Part shown: one piece after another, positions 36,551 to 49,445 of the stretch
Layout of the letters: each line of letters starts with the position of its first letter
How positions within the stretch are numbered: position 1 is the stretch's first letter
Assembly (NCBI RefSeq): GCF_030272615.1
Contig: NC_081407.1
Coordinates: forward strand, 435,954,230 to 436,018,229
Direction of reading: 5' to 3'
DNA: 64,000 nt
Origin: Cryptomeria japonica
Taxonomy: Eukaryota > Streptophyta > Pinopsida > Cupressales > Cupressaceae
Notes under the pieces: generated by a model
Databases searched by the model: none
Seen by the model: only the letters and a program-made list of their open reading frames with translations
What the model was told of the DNA's origin: nothing
Translations under genes and position numbers: made by a program

Positions 36551-37965
36551 TATTGGCATATGTGCAGAAGTGTGATGACATGATGATATTGTATGTTGTC
36601 ATTGATGTCAATATGTCGAAGTATGAACCATTATATTGAAATAACCAACCTGGCAAGTGGAGTGATATGATGAAGTGCGAACCAGTCTGATGGAATGAAC
36701 CGGTATATGCAGAAAGTGAACCAGTATGTGAACCGGTAGATGGAAAGTTTGTATCGGGGTTTCTGGTTGATGCATTCCAAGTTTATGTGATTCAACCGAT
36801 GACATCCTGTGATGGGTTAGCATTGAAATGAAGATCAAATCATGTTGCCACATCAGCCTTGTGCGCGTGAAGGATTTTCTTGAGGATCTTGCATAAAGAA
36901 GATTGATCCTATCTACCTCAGGAATGTGTGAAGTCTCAGTAAATAGTAGAGAGCACATGATGGGTTATCAACTTCCTGAAGTAGCAAAGAACAAATGATG
37001 GAGAACATCTTGAGATTTGTTCAAGACTGTTTTATTCAATGCAATATGTTTGAATGGTCAGGATTGGACCGACTATATTGATAACCTAAATGATTAGGGT
37101 TTAGGGTTTATGCTACCAACCTATCTGTTTCCTATAAGGTTGATGATGATTTGCATTATGAAGTTGTTGGCAAATGTTGTGTGTGTATCCAAGTGAAGAG
37201 ATACTTGATTCTTGCCAGACTGGAGAAGTGTGTTGATACCTGTAGAGTGTGATTGCATAAGTAAAGGAAATAAAATGGATCTGTCTTGTCATTGAGTGTT
37301 GTTATTAGATCAGTGTATTACTTATTGTCTTCTAACCATTTCAGCAGTTGGAAAATCCCTCAACCGGGTAGCTTTAACATGCTTTCTATAAATCCTTTAA
37401 CAGGGTGACTCAAATTCATTGAGCTCTTCAAATCCTCTTGCGAGGTAACCTTTAGCGGGGTTCTAACCTTTAACCAGGTGATCCCTAGCAGGATTAGTTC
37501 CTAACAGAACCTATTGTCAAGTCCTTAACTGGACTAGGCTCCTAATAGAGTGGACTTTAGAAGAGTTCAAAGAACAACTTGTGGGTATTCATCCCCACTG
37601 TGGTTTTTCCCAGTTGGGTTTCCACGTGAAAAATTAGTGTGTCATGTGTGATGATTAGTGTTTTCCGTTAAGTGGTAATGCATGTTGATCCAGTGGTCTT
37701 TATATTTCAGATGTATTACTTGTTTATGCATATGGGTGAAGTGGAAAGGAGAGATTAGGTTGTGAGAAGATCTAAGTGTTACCGGTTTATGTGTTTCACA
37801 GTCTCACTGTGTTTTACCGGTAGTGCCCTGTTTTAGATCGGTGATCCTGTTTACCAGTTAGTGCAGTCTTTGCAGTCAAAGTGGTTTAAGGAAGTTTTTG
37901 TCTATATTGATTCACCTCCTCCTCTCAGTATCTGTTGAGTACTTACTATTCATCATTATTCATCA
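36551..37965 (+). repeat. Copia-B 5' LTR
   Basis: 1415 bp from tattggcatatg (TG decayed to TA) to ttattcatca. Holds accggt-rich stretches near 36650-36760, an array of ctttaac.ggt motifs at 37346-37555 and the gtgggtattcatccccac cassette at about 37580. Confidence 0.88.
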
Positions 37966-37967
37966 AT

Positions 37968-37979
37968 TGGTATCAGAGC
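37968..37979 (+). other. Copia-B primer binding site
   Basis: TGGTATCAGAGC just after the LTR end; initiator-Met type. Confidence 0.85.
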
Positions 37980-38036
37980 GTCCTCCAGGTCCTCTATGTT
38001 GTAAGCTTAACCGCTTGAGGAAAAGATCCTATTCTA

Positions 38037-41000
38037 ATGATGAAGAGGGAAGGTCCTAAGTTTAACAGAGATAACTTTAAGATATGGAAGGATAGAATGA
38101 AGATATACATTAAAAGCATGGGTGCTCAACACTGGAGCTATGTTGAGAACACTTATGTTGTCCCTACTGGTACTCTCATCGATGATCAAAGAGGAGAAAT
38201 TCGGGAGAATGGACAAGTCATGGAAGCTCTTATGAGTAGCCTATCCGATGTTGAGTTTATTGATGTTCAAGAAAAAGACAATCCCAAAGATGTATGGGAT
38301 ACTCTGAAGTCTATCTATGGTGGTGATGAGCATGTGAAGCGGGCTAAGGAAGAAAGCCTTAGAGGAAAGTTTGAAGATATGTGGATGGTTGAAGGAGAGA
38401 CCATTCAACAATATGGGATAAGGATTAAAACTGTTATTGGAGATATCAAGAGTGCAGGAGGTACAATGGATGATTCCACCATTGTTAGAAAAGTTTTGAG
38501 AACCTTATTACCAGTCTATGCAATAAGGGTTGCTGCTATTCAAGAGTTGAGATCTATTGACAAGACAAAGGTGTCCCTTGATTCTATCATTGCTAAGTTG
38601 ACTGCTTATGAGCTAAACAGTTATGATGGTAGCGTTTAAAAGGTTGATTCATCTTTTAAAGCATCTACTGCACTATCTAGAAAGGGTAAAGAAGTTAGTA
38701 GTAGTTGTGAACCTAGACAAAGCAGAGATATGGATGATGAGGAGATTTTGATGGAATTTGAAGCTCTTCTGGCCAAGAGACTTCCTAAGGCAACTGGTAA
38801 ATACAGAGGTAAGCTCCCTTTGAATTGATTTTATTGCAATAAGATTGGACACATTGCTATAAACTGTCCTAATGGTGATAATAAGGACAAACTGGAGAGG
38901 TTCAAAAAGTTCAAAGGAGGAAATAGGAGAAACTATCTTGTTGCAGTTGATGAAGGTGTCACTAATGATGAATCAGAAGATGAAGAAAGTGAAGACATAG
39001 TATTTGTAGTTGTCAAGGAAGATGTGTCAGACAAGAAGGCTCTTGTCTCTCGCTTTGATAATTCTAATGAATGGATTATTGACAATGGTTGTTCTCACCA
39101 CATGACTAGTGACCAGAGAAAGTTTGTCTTTGGAAGAGTATAATGGAGGTGTAGTCAGATTTGGTAATGATGCACCTTGTACGGTAAAAGGAAAAGGGTC
39201 CATCTCTCTAAATGGAAAAAACAGTGCTGATAATATGTATTGGGTAGAAGGTCTCAGGCATAACCTTTTGAGTGTTGCTTAGCTGAATGATAATGGACTC
39301 ACTCCAAAATTCAAAGATAGAGTGTGCAAAATAAAAGGAAAGAGTGGTGAACTGATGGCCACCGGTATGCAGACTAAAGGTAACTTATTTCAGTTAAATG
39401 CAAATATCAGTCAATGTCTAATGGCTAAGTTTGATGATAGTTGGATATGGCATAGGAGACTTTGTCATGTAAATTTTGATAATATTGTGAAGGCCAGTAA
39501 GATCAAGGCAGTTAGAGTATTGTCTATACTAAATAAACCAGAGATTCCTTTGTGCAGAGAATGTCAACTGGGGAAAACGTCTTCCTCAACCTTCAAAGGT
39601 AAATCTTTCATAGCAGAAAATTTACTTGATCTTGTGCATACTGATTTGTGTTGTCCTATGAAAACTAGGCGTGTTCAAGGAGATAGGTACTTTATGATTC
39701 TTACTAATAATTTCTTAAGAATGATGTGGGTCACATTCTTCAAAGACAAGTTTGAAGCTTTTGGAAATTTCAAAGCCTTCAGAGCACTGGTTGAAAAGGA
39801 AAGTGGCAAGAGGATCAAATGCCTTAGAACCGGTCAAGGAGGTGAGTTCACCTCTAGAGAATTCAATAAGTACTGTGAAGAAAATTGCATCAAGAGGCAA
39901 TTGTCTACCCCTCGGACTCCACAATAGAATGGCCTAGCAGAAAGGAACAACCAAACTATAGTTGAAGTAGCCAGAACAATTCTAATTCAAGGAAAGGTTG
40001 CTCACACTTTTTGGAGAGAAGCAGTGAGCACTGCAGTCTACACTATGAATCGGGTACTCATCAAGAAAGGTGAGGATAAAACACCTTATGAGAATTGGAC
40101 CGGTAAGACTCATGTAGTAAGCCACTTTAGAGTGTTTGGTAGCAAGTGTTATATCAAGAGGAGTGAAAACCAGGGCAAGTTTGATGCAAAATGTGATGAG
40201 GGAATATTCCTAGGATATTCCACCAAGAGCAAAGATCTCAAGTGTTTTAACAATAGGACTCAGAGCATTGTCAAAAGTATCAATGTTAGAGTTGATGAAA
40301 CCTCTGAGAAACCTGAGGAAATTGGCAGTGAGCAAGTGGTAGGAACCGGTTGTAACCTTCTGGGAACTGGTTGCAAAATAGCCTAGTACCAGTAACAGTG
40401 CTCCTACACTGGTAGATGCTAATGCTGATGAAGATGAGGATGAAGAGGAAAAGCAAGAGGAAGCAAGTAAGATCATTCCTAGGTATGTAAAGTTAAATCA
40501 TGATCCAAAGCAGATCATGGGAGATAAGGATGCTGGAATTCTTACAAGAAGAAAGGTCAGAGAAAACTCTTGCATGATCTCTGAATTTGAACCTAAAACA
40601 TTTAAAGAGGCACATAAAGATGGAGACTAGATCAAGGCTATGGAAGAGGAACTTGACCAGATAGAAAAGAATGGTACATGGTCTTTGGTACCCAGACCTG
40701 AGCATAAAAATGCTATTGGCACCAAATGGGTTTTCAGAAACAAGCTGAATGAAGATGGCACAGTGGTAAGAAACAAAGCCAGACTGGTGTGTAAGGGATA
40801 TGCTCAAGAAGAAGGAGAAGACTATGGAGAAACCTTTGCTCCAATAACTAGATTGGAAGGAGTTTGAATGCTTCTTGCATATGCAGCATTCAAGGGATTC
40901 AAAGTGTATCAGATGGATGTAAAATCAGCATTTCTGAATGGAATACTTAAAGAGGAGGTGTATATAGAGCAACCAGATGGGTTTGCCCTATCAGAAGACA

Positions 41001-42124
41001 ATGACATGGTGTGTACACTACATAAAGCCTTGTATGGATTGAAGCAGGCACCTAGAGCATGGTATGAACATTTACACTCCCATCTTGTGAAGTTTGGATT
41101 TGAAAGAACAAGTGAAGATAGCAATATCTATCTAAAGTCAGAAGGAGATCAGATTCTGATCTGTGAAGTATTTGTTGATGAAATAATTTTTGGTGGAGAT
41201 GACAAGATGAGTCATGATTTTGTAGATGAGATGAAGAAGGAATTTGAGATGTCACTAATCGGAGAGATTAAGTTATTCATTGGACTATAGATTCAACAAA
41301 TGAAAGATGGTATCTTTATCACTCAGTCCAAGTATATCAAAGAGGTGTTGAAGACCTTTGGCATGGAAGACACCAAACCGGTTGGTACACCGATGGTGAC
41401 CGGTTGTAAATTGTCAAAAGAAGATGACTCAGCATTGGTGAATGAGAAGGAATATCAATCAGTGATTGGTAAGTTGCACTATGTAGTACACAGTAGACTG
41501 GACATTGCACATGTAGTGGGCATTGCTGCACATTTCTAGAAAAGTTTGAGAGAATCCCACTTGGTAACAGTCAAGCGGATTCTTAGATATCTGAAGGGAA
41601 CTGTAGACTATGGATTATGGTATCCATACAGTAATGATTTCAACCTCAAAGTGTTTACAGATGCCAATTGGTCTGGTAATGTGGACGATCGGAAAAACAC
41701 AATCAGTGGTGCATTCTTTCTTGGTGGTAGACTAGTCTCATGGATGAGTAAGAAGCAGAGTTGAATCTCGCAGTCTGCAATATAAGTAGAATATGTAGCA
41801 ACATTTATGAACTGCACTCAGACAATTTGGATGAAGCATGTATTAAGTGGTTTCAAAGTCCTTGTGTTTGAACTGGTGAGAATCTTTTGTGACAACACAA
41901 GTGAAATTAATATTTCCAAGAATCCAGTTTTGCATGCTAGAACCAAGCACTTCAAGCTCAAGTATCATTTCTTGAGGGAGAATGTTCAGAACAAAGAAGT
42001 TATATTCGAACACGTTTCCAATAAGGAGCAGTTAGCAGACATATTCACCAAGCCTCTACCGAAGGCTACATTTACCTATTTAAGAGGTGAATTAGGGGTG
42101 TTTCCCCTTCAAGAGGTGAACTAA
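38037..42124 (+). pseudogene. Copia-B gag-pol polyprotein
   Basis: UBN2-type gag from MMKREGPKFNRDNF (38037) to a TAA at 38637, then the knuckle FYCNKIGHIAINC, protease box IIDNGCSHHMTS (Gly-preceding Ser changed to Asn) and a one-base shift near 39125. Integrase: HTDLCCP keeps the first Asp, but the second-Asp segment reads LRTGQGGEF, so that Asp is Gly. RT runs from 40640 in another phase, with [11 protein letters not shown] and a catalytic box FVDEI, the second Asp being Glu. RNase H has FTDANW and continues to FPLQEVN (42124), with stops near 40866, 41288, 41537 and 41762. Three enzymes are damaged at key residues. Confidence 0.9.
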
Positions 42125-42365
42125 AGGTATGTGCTCCACATCAGTCAGGTATTGTATTGTCAAATATTTTCAGGATTGATGTGTTGAAGGATGCTACTCC
42201 TCAAGGGGAGCAGCATAGTGGAACATGGATATATGTGCCTCCACTTTGGAATTGTTGTCAAAGGGGGAGAAGATGTGAAGCAGAGAAGATATATGTAGTA
42301 TTGGGAAGAAGATGTGAAGCGGAGAGATATATTTGTATATTGCCATCAATGCCAAAGGGGGATAT
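42125..42365 (+). other. Copia-B 3' UTR and polypurine tract
   Basis: Contains two copies of agaagatgtgaagcRgaga (about 42265 and 42305) and purine tracts caaagggggaga (about 42257) and ccaaagggggata (42352-42365). The latter touches the LTR. Confidence 0.65.
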
Positions 42366-42784
42366 TGTTGGAATATGTGCAAAAGTGTGATGACATGATG
42401 ATATTGTATGTTGTCATTGATGTCAATATGTCAAAGTATGAACTAGTATATTGAAGTAACCAACCTAGAAAGTGGAGTGGTATGATGAAGTGTGAACCGG
42501 TATGATGGAATGAACCGGTATATGCAGAAAGTGAACCGGTATGTGAACATATATAAGGAAAGTTTGTATCAAGGTTTCTGGTTAATGCATTCCAAGTCTG
42601 TGTGATTCGACCGACGACATCCTGTGATGGGTTAGCATTGAAATGAAGATCAAATCATGTTTCCACGACAGCCTTGTGCGTGTGAAGGATATTCTTGAGG
42701 ATCTTGCATGAAGAAGATTGATCCTATCTACCTTGGGAATGTGTGAAGTCTCAGTAAACGGTGGAGAGCACATGGTGGGTTATC
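42366..42784 (+). repeat. Copia-B 3' LTR, left part
   Basis: Begins TGTTGGAATATGTGC and matches 36551 onward until ...gtgggttatc, where Copia-A enters. It resumes at 49446 with ttatcaacttcctg; the uninterrupted match is seen at 36955-36975. Confidence 0.92.
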
Positions 42785-43839
42785 TGTTGGTATTTTGGTA
42801 TGGTTTTGTCATTGATGTCAACACCTACTAAAACTCTAGCACTTTGGAGATCTAGCAAACATTCGCCGGCAAGCAAGTGACTTTTGCACAGTCACCGGTA
42901 TATGGTACACCGGCAGGATATAATGATCACCGACACTTCGAATGGCATGGAAAAGACTTGGTAATGTTGAAGATATCATTTGGATATCTTGTCTTGAAGA
43001 ATTAGTTATTGGTATATTCGTATTTGCATATTTGTTGTTACCGACAAATAGGTCCAGGTTATGCACCAGCAGGTTTATCTTTTCCAGATCAGCATGACAC
43101 GCTATGGAGATGATTAATTATTGTTGTAAATGCATTAAGCTGACATGTTGAATCGGTTATTGCATCGGATATTGTATTGTTTGTAAAATGTTTTATTATA
43201 ATATCTTGTAGAGTCGACCTAATAAAATTGGTCTTAGGTTATGGTATAAATGTAAGATCTTATTTGTAAGATCGGATATGGAATGTGAAAAGGAATTGTA
43301 AGAAGGTATATGCGAGATTAAGCAGAGCTATACATGCAAACATCATTTGAAGGTGAAGCTAGGTTTTTGTGAAAGCATATCAAAACTACACTGGTACTGA
43401 ATCCAGCATATGAAGATGCTATTTTGAGCAGTACATTCTTATTGGATTTAACTATCCAATTGTAGTCAGTGTGACTCCCATTTGTGATTGAACGGTGAGC
43501 TCTAGGCGCTTGGCCTTTCTGCATGTGCAAACCCCATTTATGTACACTTACTATCTGCAATAGTATCATCTTATTGTGGGTAAGGTTTCCCGCTGTGGTT
43601 TTTCCCCTTACAGGGTTTCCACATACAAATATTGGTGTAATGTGTTGTGGATGACTTTATCTTTTTGTTTCATGCATTAATCCTTACCGGTATTGCAATT
43701 AACTGTTAAAACTATCTACCGACATATAAGACTAGTTTACCGGTATTAAGCAGTAAATTGGTTAAGTTGTTTTTGGTTTAAAATTGTTTGACAACTGATT
43801 CACCCCCCCACCCCACTCAGTTATCTCTGAGACCTAACA
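42785..43839 (+). repeat. Copia-A 5' LTR
   Basis: 1055 bp, TGTTGGTATTTTGG to cctaaca. Other copies of this family in the window: 48407-49445, 63438-64000, and on the minus strand 19223-20259, 52684-53770 and 58315-59403. Confidence 0.92.
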
Positions 43840-43841
43840 AT

Positions 43842-43853
43842 TGGTATAAGAGC
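43842..43853 (+). other. Copia-A primer binding site
   Basis: TGGTATAAGAGC, one base changed from the initiator-Met consensus TGGTATCAGAGC. Confidence 0.8.
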
Positions 43854-43895
43854 TTAGTCCTCTTTTGCAGAAGTTTAACAGCTTGAGGAGATCCA

Positions 43896-46800
43896 ATGTC
43901 TACTAACTATTTCAAGAAGGACAGTCCTAAACTTAATGGAACCAACTATGGCATATGGAAGATCAGAATGGAGACACATCTAAATTGCATTGGAAAGGAT
44001 ATAAGGGATGTTACACAAAATGGTTATACTGGTCCTACTCCTAGTTAGCCTAATCCACCTACCTTGGGAAAAGATGAAGAAAATGATTGTAAAGCAAGAG
44101 AAGCACTTTTGAGCGCATTATCAGATCAGCAAATCATGGGATTATCAGATAGGTCTACTGCTAAAGCTATTTGGGATCATTTGGAAACACTGAATGAAGG
44201 AGATTCCACAGTTAAGATTGCAAAACTTGAAAGCTTCCGGGTCAGGTATGAACATCTGAAAATGGAAGAAGATGAACGGATTTCTGCTTTTATGGAAAGA
44301 GTAAATGAGATTTTTTTGGGTATTAAATGTTGTGGAGGAATCTTAAGTGAGGATGAAATTATTTCAAAATTTTTGAGGGGATTGCCACCGGCATATCACT
44401 GTTATAAATGAGTTAAGAACAATGTCTAATACATCAATAACTAGGGATAAATTGATTGGAAAACTTTTAGCTATTGAAATTGAAGAATTTGGTCCTGTTC
44501 CTACTATAAAGATAGATTTGGCTTTTAAAGCATCAACATCATCTGCATCATCATTTGACAAATCTGATTGGAAATTCTTTTATGCAAGAGAACTTGAAGA
44601 AAGCAAGAAAGAAAATGAAGAACTTGAAGCACTATTTGCAAGGAAAATGCCTAAAGGTCCAGTTCGAAGTAAGTATGAAGGTAAAGCACCCTTTAAATGT
44701 TTTAACTACAATAAGATTGATCATATGGCTTCAAGATGCCCTGATAGACATGCTAGACTAAGAGAAGAATCAAGAAGCCAATACAAGCCTAACCTTGAAT
44801 ATAAAAGATATAGATTTAAGAAGAATAAAGACAAATCTTGTTACATTGCTGATGAAGGAGTGACTAATGATTCTGATGAGGATCCGACAAACAATGGATG
44901 GGTTTTTGTTGCTATAATAGAAGATCAATCGACACCTACTGCTCAACCAGTAGAATAGGCCTTCGCAGCTAAAGTTGAAGCTAAGGATGAGTGGATCATT
45001 GATTCATGATGCTCACATCATATGACAGGAGATAAAGACAAATTCTTGAACTTTCAAGAATACAATGGAGGCTTAGTAAGATTTGGAGATGATAAAGCTT
45101 GTTCGATCAAAGGTAAGGGTACAATATCTCTTGATGGTAAGAATAATACTAACAATGTCTACTATGTTGAAGGTTTAAAGCATAATCTTTTGAGTGTTGG
45201 TCAATTAGTTGAGAAAAGATTTCAGTTACAATTCAAAAATGGAAAATGCAATATCATGAATAGAACCAGTTTAGAAATTGCAACCGGTAATCAGACTAGA
45301 GGTAACATCTTTCATTTGAATAACAGTGAAAAGACATGCTTGATTTCACATATTGATGAAAGTTGTCTATGGCATAAGAGACTCTGTCATGTAAACTTTG
45401 ATTGCATGCTAAAAATCAGTACAACTAAAGCGGTTAGAGATTTACCTAAAATTGTCAAACCTCACAATACAGTATGTAAGGAATGTCAATTTGGAAAACA
45501 AGTTAGAGCTACTTTCAAAAGTATTCCAAAAAAATCTAATAATGCTCTTGACTTAATTCATGCTAACTTATGTGGTAAAACTAGAACTAAAAGTTTACAA
45601 GGTGATAGGTGTTTCATGCTAATCATTGATGACTATTCTAGAATGTGTTGGGTTACTTTTCTCAAAGAAAAATTAGAAGCACTTGGAAAGTTCAAAATGT
45701 TCAAAGCAATGGTAGAAAATGAAACTGGTAAGAAAATCAAATGTCTAAGATCAAATCAAGGAGGAGAATTTACATATAAGGAATTTAATACATTCTGTGA
45801 AGCAAATGGAATCACAAGACAGCTATCAGCACCTCGGACACCATGGCTGAATGGAGTTGTAGAAAGGAAAAACAGAACTATCTTGGATGCAACCAGAAGT
45901 ATGTTATCAGAAGAAAACCTACCACATGTATATTAGAGAGAAGCAATCAGTACAGCGGTCTATACATTCAACAAAGTTCACATCAAAGGTGAAACCGGTA
46001 AGACCCCCCATGAACTATGGTTTGGTATTACTCCTACTCTTAAATATTTCAGAATATTTGGAAGCAAATACTATATCAGAAGAGATGAGTATATTGGTAA
46101 ATTTGATCCTAGAAGTGATGAAGGAATTTTTCTTGGTTATTCATCTAAGAGCAAGGCATATAGATGTTTAAACAAAAGATTACAGAAAATTGTTGAAAGT
46201 ACAAATGTAAAGATTGATGAACAATTCAAAGGAACTTCAAGGTATATAGAGTCTGAACCGGCAACACAAATTTTGACAAATGAACCTACACTAAATCCAC
46301 CGGTACAGAATGAAGATCCAGTTACCCCGGTATCATCTAAAAATTTCACTGTAACTGAGAAACAGCAACAAACAAAGACACCCTGGTATATAAGACTGAA
46401 TCATTCTGAAGATCAGATAATAGGAAGCAAGGATAAAGGAGTTATGACAAGAGGAAGATTGGAAAATGAAGAGGCATGTCTTATTTCACAAATTGAACCA
46501 TCATCTATTAATGAGGCATGTAAAGATGAATACTGGATTAAAGATATGGAGGAAGAATTAGAGCAAATTGAGAAAAATAACACTTGGACATTAGTTCCCT
46601 GGCCTAAAGATAAAAATGTGATTGGAACCAAATAGGTATTTAGAAACAAACTTAATGAAGATGGCAAGGTAATTAGAAATAAAGCAAGAATAGCATGTAA
46701 GGGATATTCTCAGAAAGAAGGAATTGATTATAATGAAACCTTTGCACCCGTAGCTAGAATTGAGGCTGTTAGATTATTTTTAGCTTTTGCAACACACAAG

Positions 46801-48030
46801 AACTACAAAGTATATCAATTGGATATTAAATGTGCATTTCTGAATGGAGATCTTGAAGAAGAAGTTTACATTGAACAGCCTGATGGATTTTCTTTGACAA
46901 ACAACAAAGATATGGTTTGCAGGTTAAGGAAAGCATTGTATGGTTTGAAACAAGCTCCAAGAGCTTGGTATGCAAGATTGGATAAGTATCTTTTGAAGAT
47001 TGGTTTTTCTAAAGGTAATGTTGACAGCAACTTATACTATAAAGTGACTAATGATGACATCTTGGTTATAGAAGTTTTTGTTGATGATATAATCTTTGGA
47101 GGAGAAGATGGATTATGTAAAGAATTCTCTATTAAAATGCAGCAAGAATTTGAAATGTCTATGATTGGAGAAATAAAATTCTTTTTAGGATTACAGATTT
47201 CACAGGCTGATAAAGGTATATTCTTGAGTCAATCCAAGTACTCAAAAGAGTTACTAAAGAAATTTGGGATGGAAAACTCTAAATCGGTAAGCGCACCTAT
47301 GACTACAAATGACAAATTATCTCTAAGGGATGAATCTACACCTGTTAATCTGACTAGGTACAAATCTATGATAGGAGGTTTACTGTATTTAACACAAACT
47401 AGACCTGATATTATGAATGCAGTATGTATTGTTTAAAGATTTCAAAGTAATCCTAGAGAAAATCATGAATCAACAGTAAAAAGGATTTTCTGGTACTTAC
47501 AAGGCACTTCAGATCTTGGATTATGGTATCCTAGAGATGAAAACTTTGAATTATATGCATATACAGATGCAAATTGGGCAAGATATTTGGATGATAGAAA
47601 AAGCACCACCAATGGAGCATTTTTTCTTGGAAACAAATTGATTTCTTGGTTGAGTAAGAAACAAAGTTGTACATCTTTATCAACAGCAAAATCAGAATAT
47701 GTTGCAACAACAACTAATTGTACATAGGTATTATGGCTTAAGCAAATGTTGAAGGACATAAAGGTAAAATGCAAGGAACCTATTACTATCTATTGTGATA
47801 ACACTGCAACAATTGATATATCTAAGAATCCGGTATTACATTCTAAAACCAAACATGTTTCTATCAAACTGAATTTTCTAAGGGAACATGTTGAAGCAAA
47901 CGAGATAAATCTGGTTTATGTGAATACTAAAGAGCAGATTGTAGATATTTTCGCTAAACCTTTGCCTAAGGAGACTTTTGAATATCTCAAAGATCATCTT
48001 GGAGTCATACCCCCACCGATAGAGACTTAG
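43896..48030 (+). pseudogene. Copia-A gag-pol polyprotein
   Basis: Gag from MSTNYFKKDSPKLNG (43896), with a stop at about 44046 and a frameshift near 44400. After that one phase runs from 44422 to 48030 with six stops (about 44957, 45008, 45935, 46634, 47435, 47727). Domains: knuckle CFNYNKIDHMASRC (second Cys and the Gly changed), protease IIDS with a TGA in place of the Gly codon before CSHHMT, and integrase core in which both visible Asp positions are Asn (LIHANLCG, LRSNQGGEF). RT has [11 protein letters not shown] and an intact FVDDI; RNase H has YTDANW. Most damage is substitution rather than indel. Confidence 0.92.
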
Positions 48031-48406
48031 ATAGTTGATGATTATCATCAACCAGCAAAATTAACAGAGAAATCTTTTTATTTTCGGCTTTGATGAGGAA
48101 GCCACTTCTCGGGGGGAGTAGTTGGTATATTAAATTGGTTGGTATTTTGTATATGAACTTGGTTTTGTTGTAACTTTGGCATTTGATATCAAAGGGGGAG
48201 TGATATCTATAGAAAAACACATTATCTTTTGGGGAGAGATTGGTATGAAAAACATGTTACTCTCAAGGGGAGAGATTGTCACTTTGGGAGAGTTTACTTA
48301 TACTCTAGTAATTGTTGGTACTTTGGTCTTTGGTATTTGGCATTTCTATTTTGGCACTTTGATGGTTTTTCCATCTTGTGTTGCCATCAATGCCAAAGGG
48401 GGAGAT
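48031..48406 (+). other. Copia-A 3' UTR with reiterated purine tracts
   Basis: Five G-rich purine runs in 300 bp: ggggggagtag (48111), caaagggggagtg (48189), ggggagagattgg (48230), aaggggagagattg (48257) and ccaaagggggagat (48393-48406). The last is next to the LTR and most likely primes plus-strand DNA. Short ORFs here (48176-48502, 48229-48453) are not genes. Confidence 0.7.
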
Positions 48407-49445
48407 TGTTGGTATTTTGGTATGGTTTTGTCATTGATGTCAACACCTACTAAAACTCCAGCACTTTGGAGATCCAGCAAACATTCACCGGCAAGCAAGT
48501 GACTTTTGCACAGTCACCAGTATATGGTACACCAGCGGGATATAATGATCACCGGCACTTGGAATGGCATGAAAAACACTTGGTAATGTCGAAGACATCA
48601 TTTGGACATCTTGTCTTGGAGAATTGGTTATTGGTATATTCATATTTGCGTATTTGTTGTTACCGACAAATAGGTCCAGGTTATGCATCGGCAGGTTTAT
48701 CTTTTCCAGATCAGCACGACACGCTATGGAGATGATTAATTATTGTTGTAAATGCATTAAGCTAAAATGTTGAATCAGTTATTGCATCGGATATTGTATT
48801 GTTTGTAAAATGTTTTTATTGTAATATCTTGTAGAGCTGACCTACTAAAATTGGTCTTAGCTTATGGTATAAAGGTAAGATCTTATTTGTAAGATCGGAT
48901 ATGGAATGTGAAAAGGAATTGTAAGAAGGTATATGCGAGATTAAGAAGAGCTATACACACAAACATCATTTGAAGGTGAAGCTAGGTTTTTGTGAAAGCA
49001 TATCAGAACTACACCGGTATCGAATCCAACATATGAAGATGCTATTTTGAGTAGTACATTCTTATTGGATTTAACCATCCAATTGTAGTCAGTGTGACTC
49101 GCATTTGTGATTGAGCAGTGAGCTCTAGGCGCTTGGCCTTTCTACATGTGCAAACCCCATTTATGTACACTTACTATCTGCAGTAGTATCATCTGATTGT
49201 GGGTAAGGTTTCCCACCATGGTTTTTCCTGTACAAATATTGGTGTTATGTGTTGTGGATGACTTTATCTTTTTGTTTCATGCATTAATCCTTACCGGTAT
49301 TGCAATTAACTGTTAAAACTGTCTACCGGCATATAAGACTAGTTTACCAGTATTAAGCAGTAAATTGGTTAAGTTGTTTTTGGTTTAAAATTGTTTGACA
49401 ACTGATTCACCCCCCCCCCCTCTCAGTTGTCTCTAGGACCTAACA
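48407..49445 (+). repeat. Copia-A 3' LTR
   Basis: 1039 bp, matching 42785-43839, with a C11 tract in the gattcacccc block and loss of a short segment near 49230 (cttacagggtttccac). Confidence 0.92.

Larger units (their letters stand above)
42785..49445 (+). mobile_element. Copia-A, complete but decayed
   Basis: 6.66 kb, with LTRs at 42785-43839 and 48407-49445 and a perfect duplication ttatc at 42780-42784 and 49446-49450. It is inserted in the 3' LTR of Copia-B, whose intact version in the 5' LTR proves the empty site. Confidence 0.95.

Noticed and set aside
48176..48735. Small plus-strand ORFs near the Copia-A 3' LTR
   Set aside because: They fall in the 3' UTR and LTR, overlap each other in several phases and are not kept in the other Copia-A copies.
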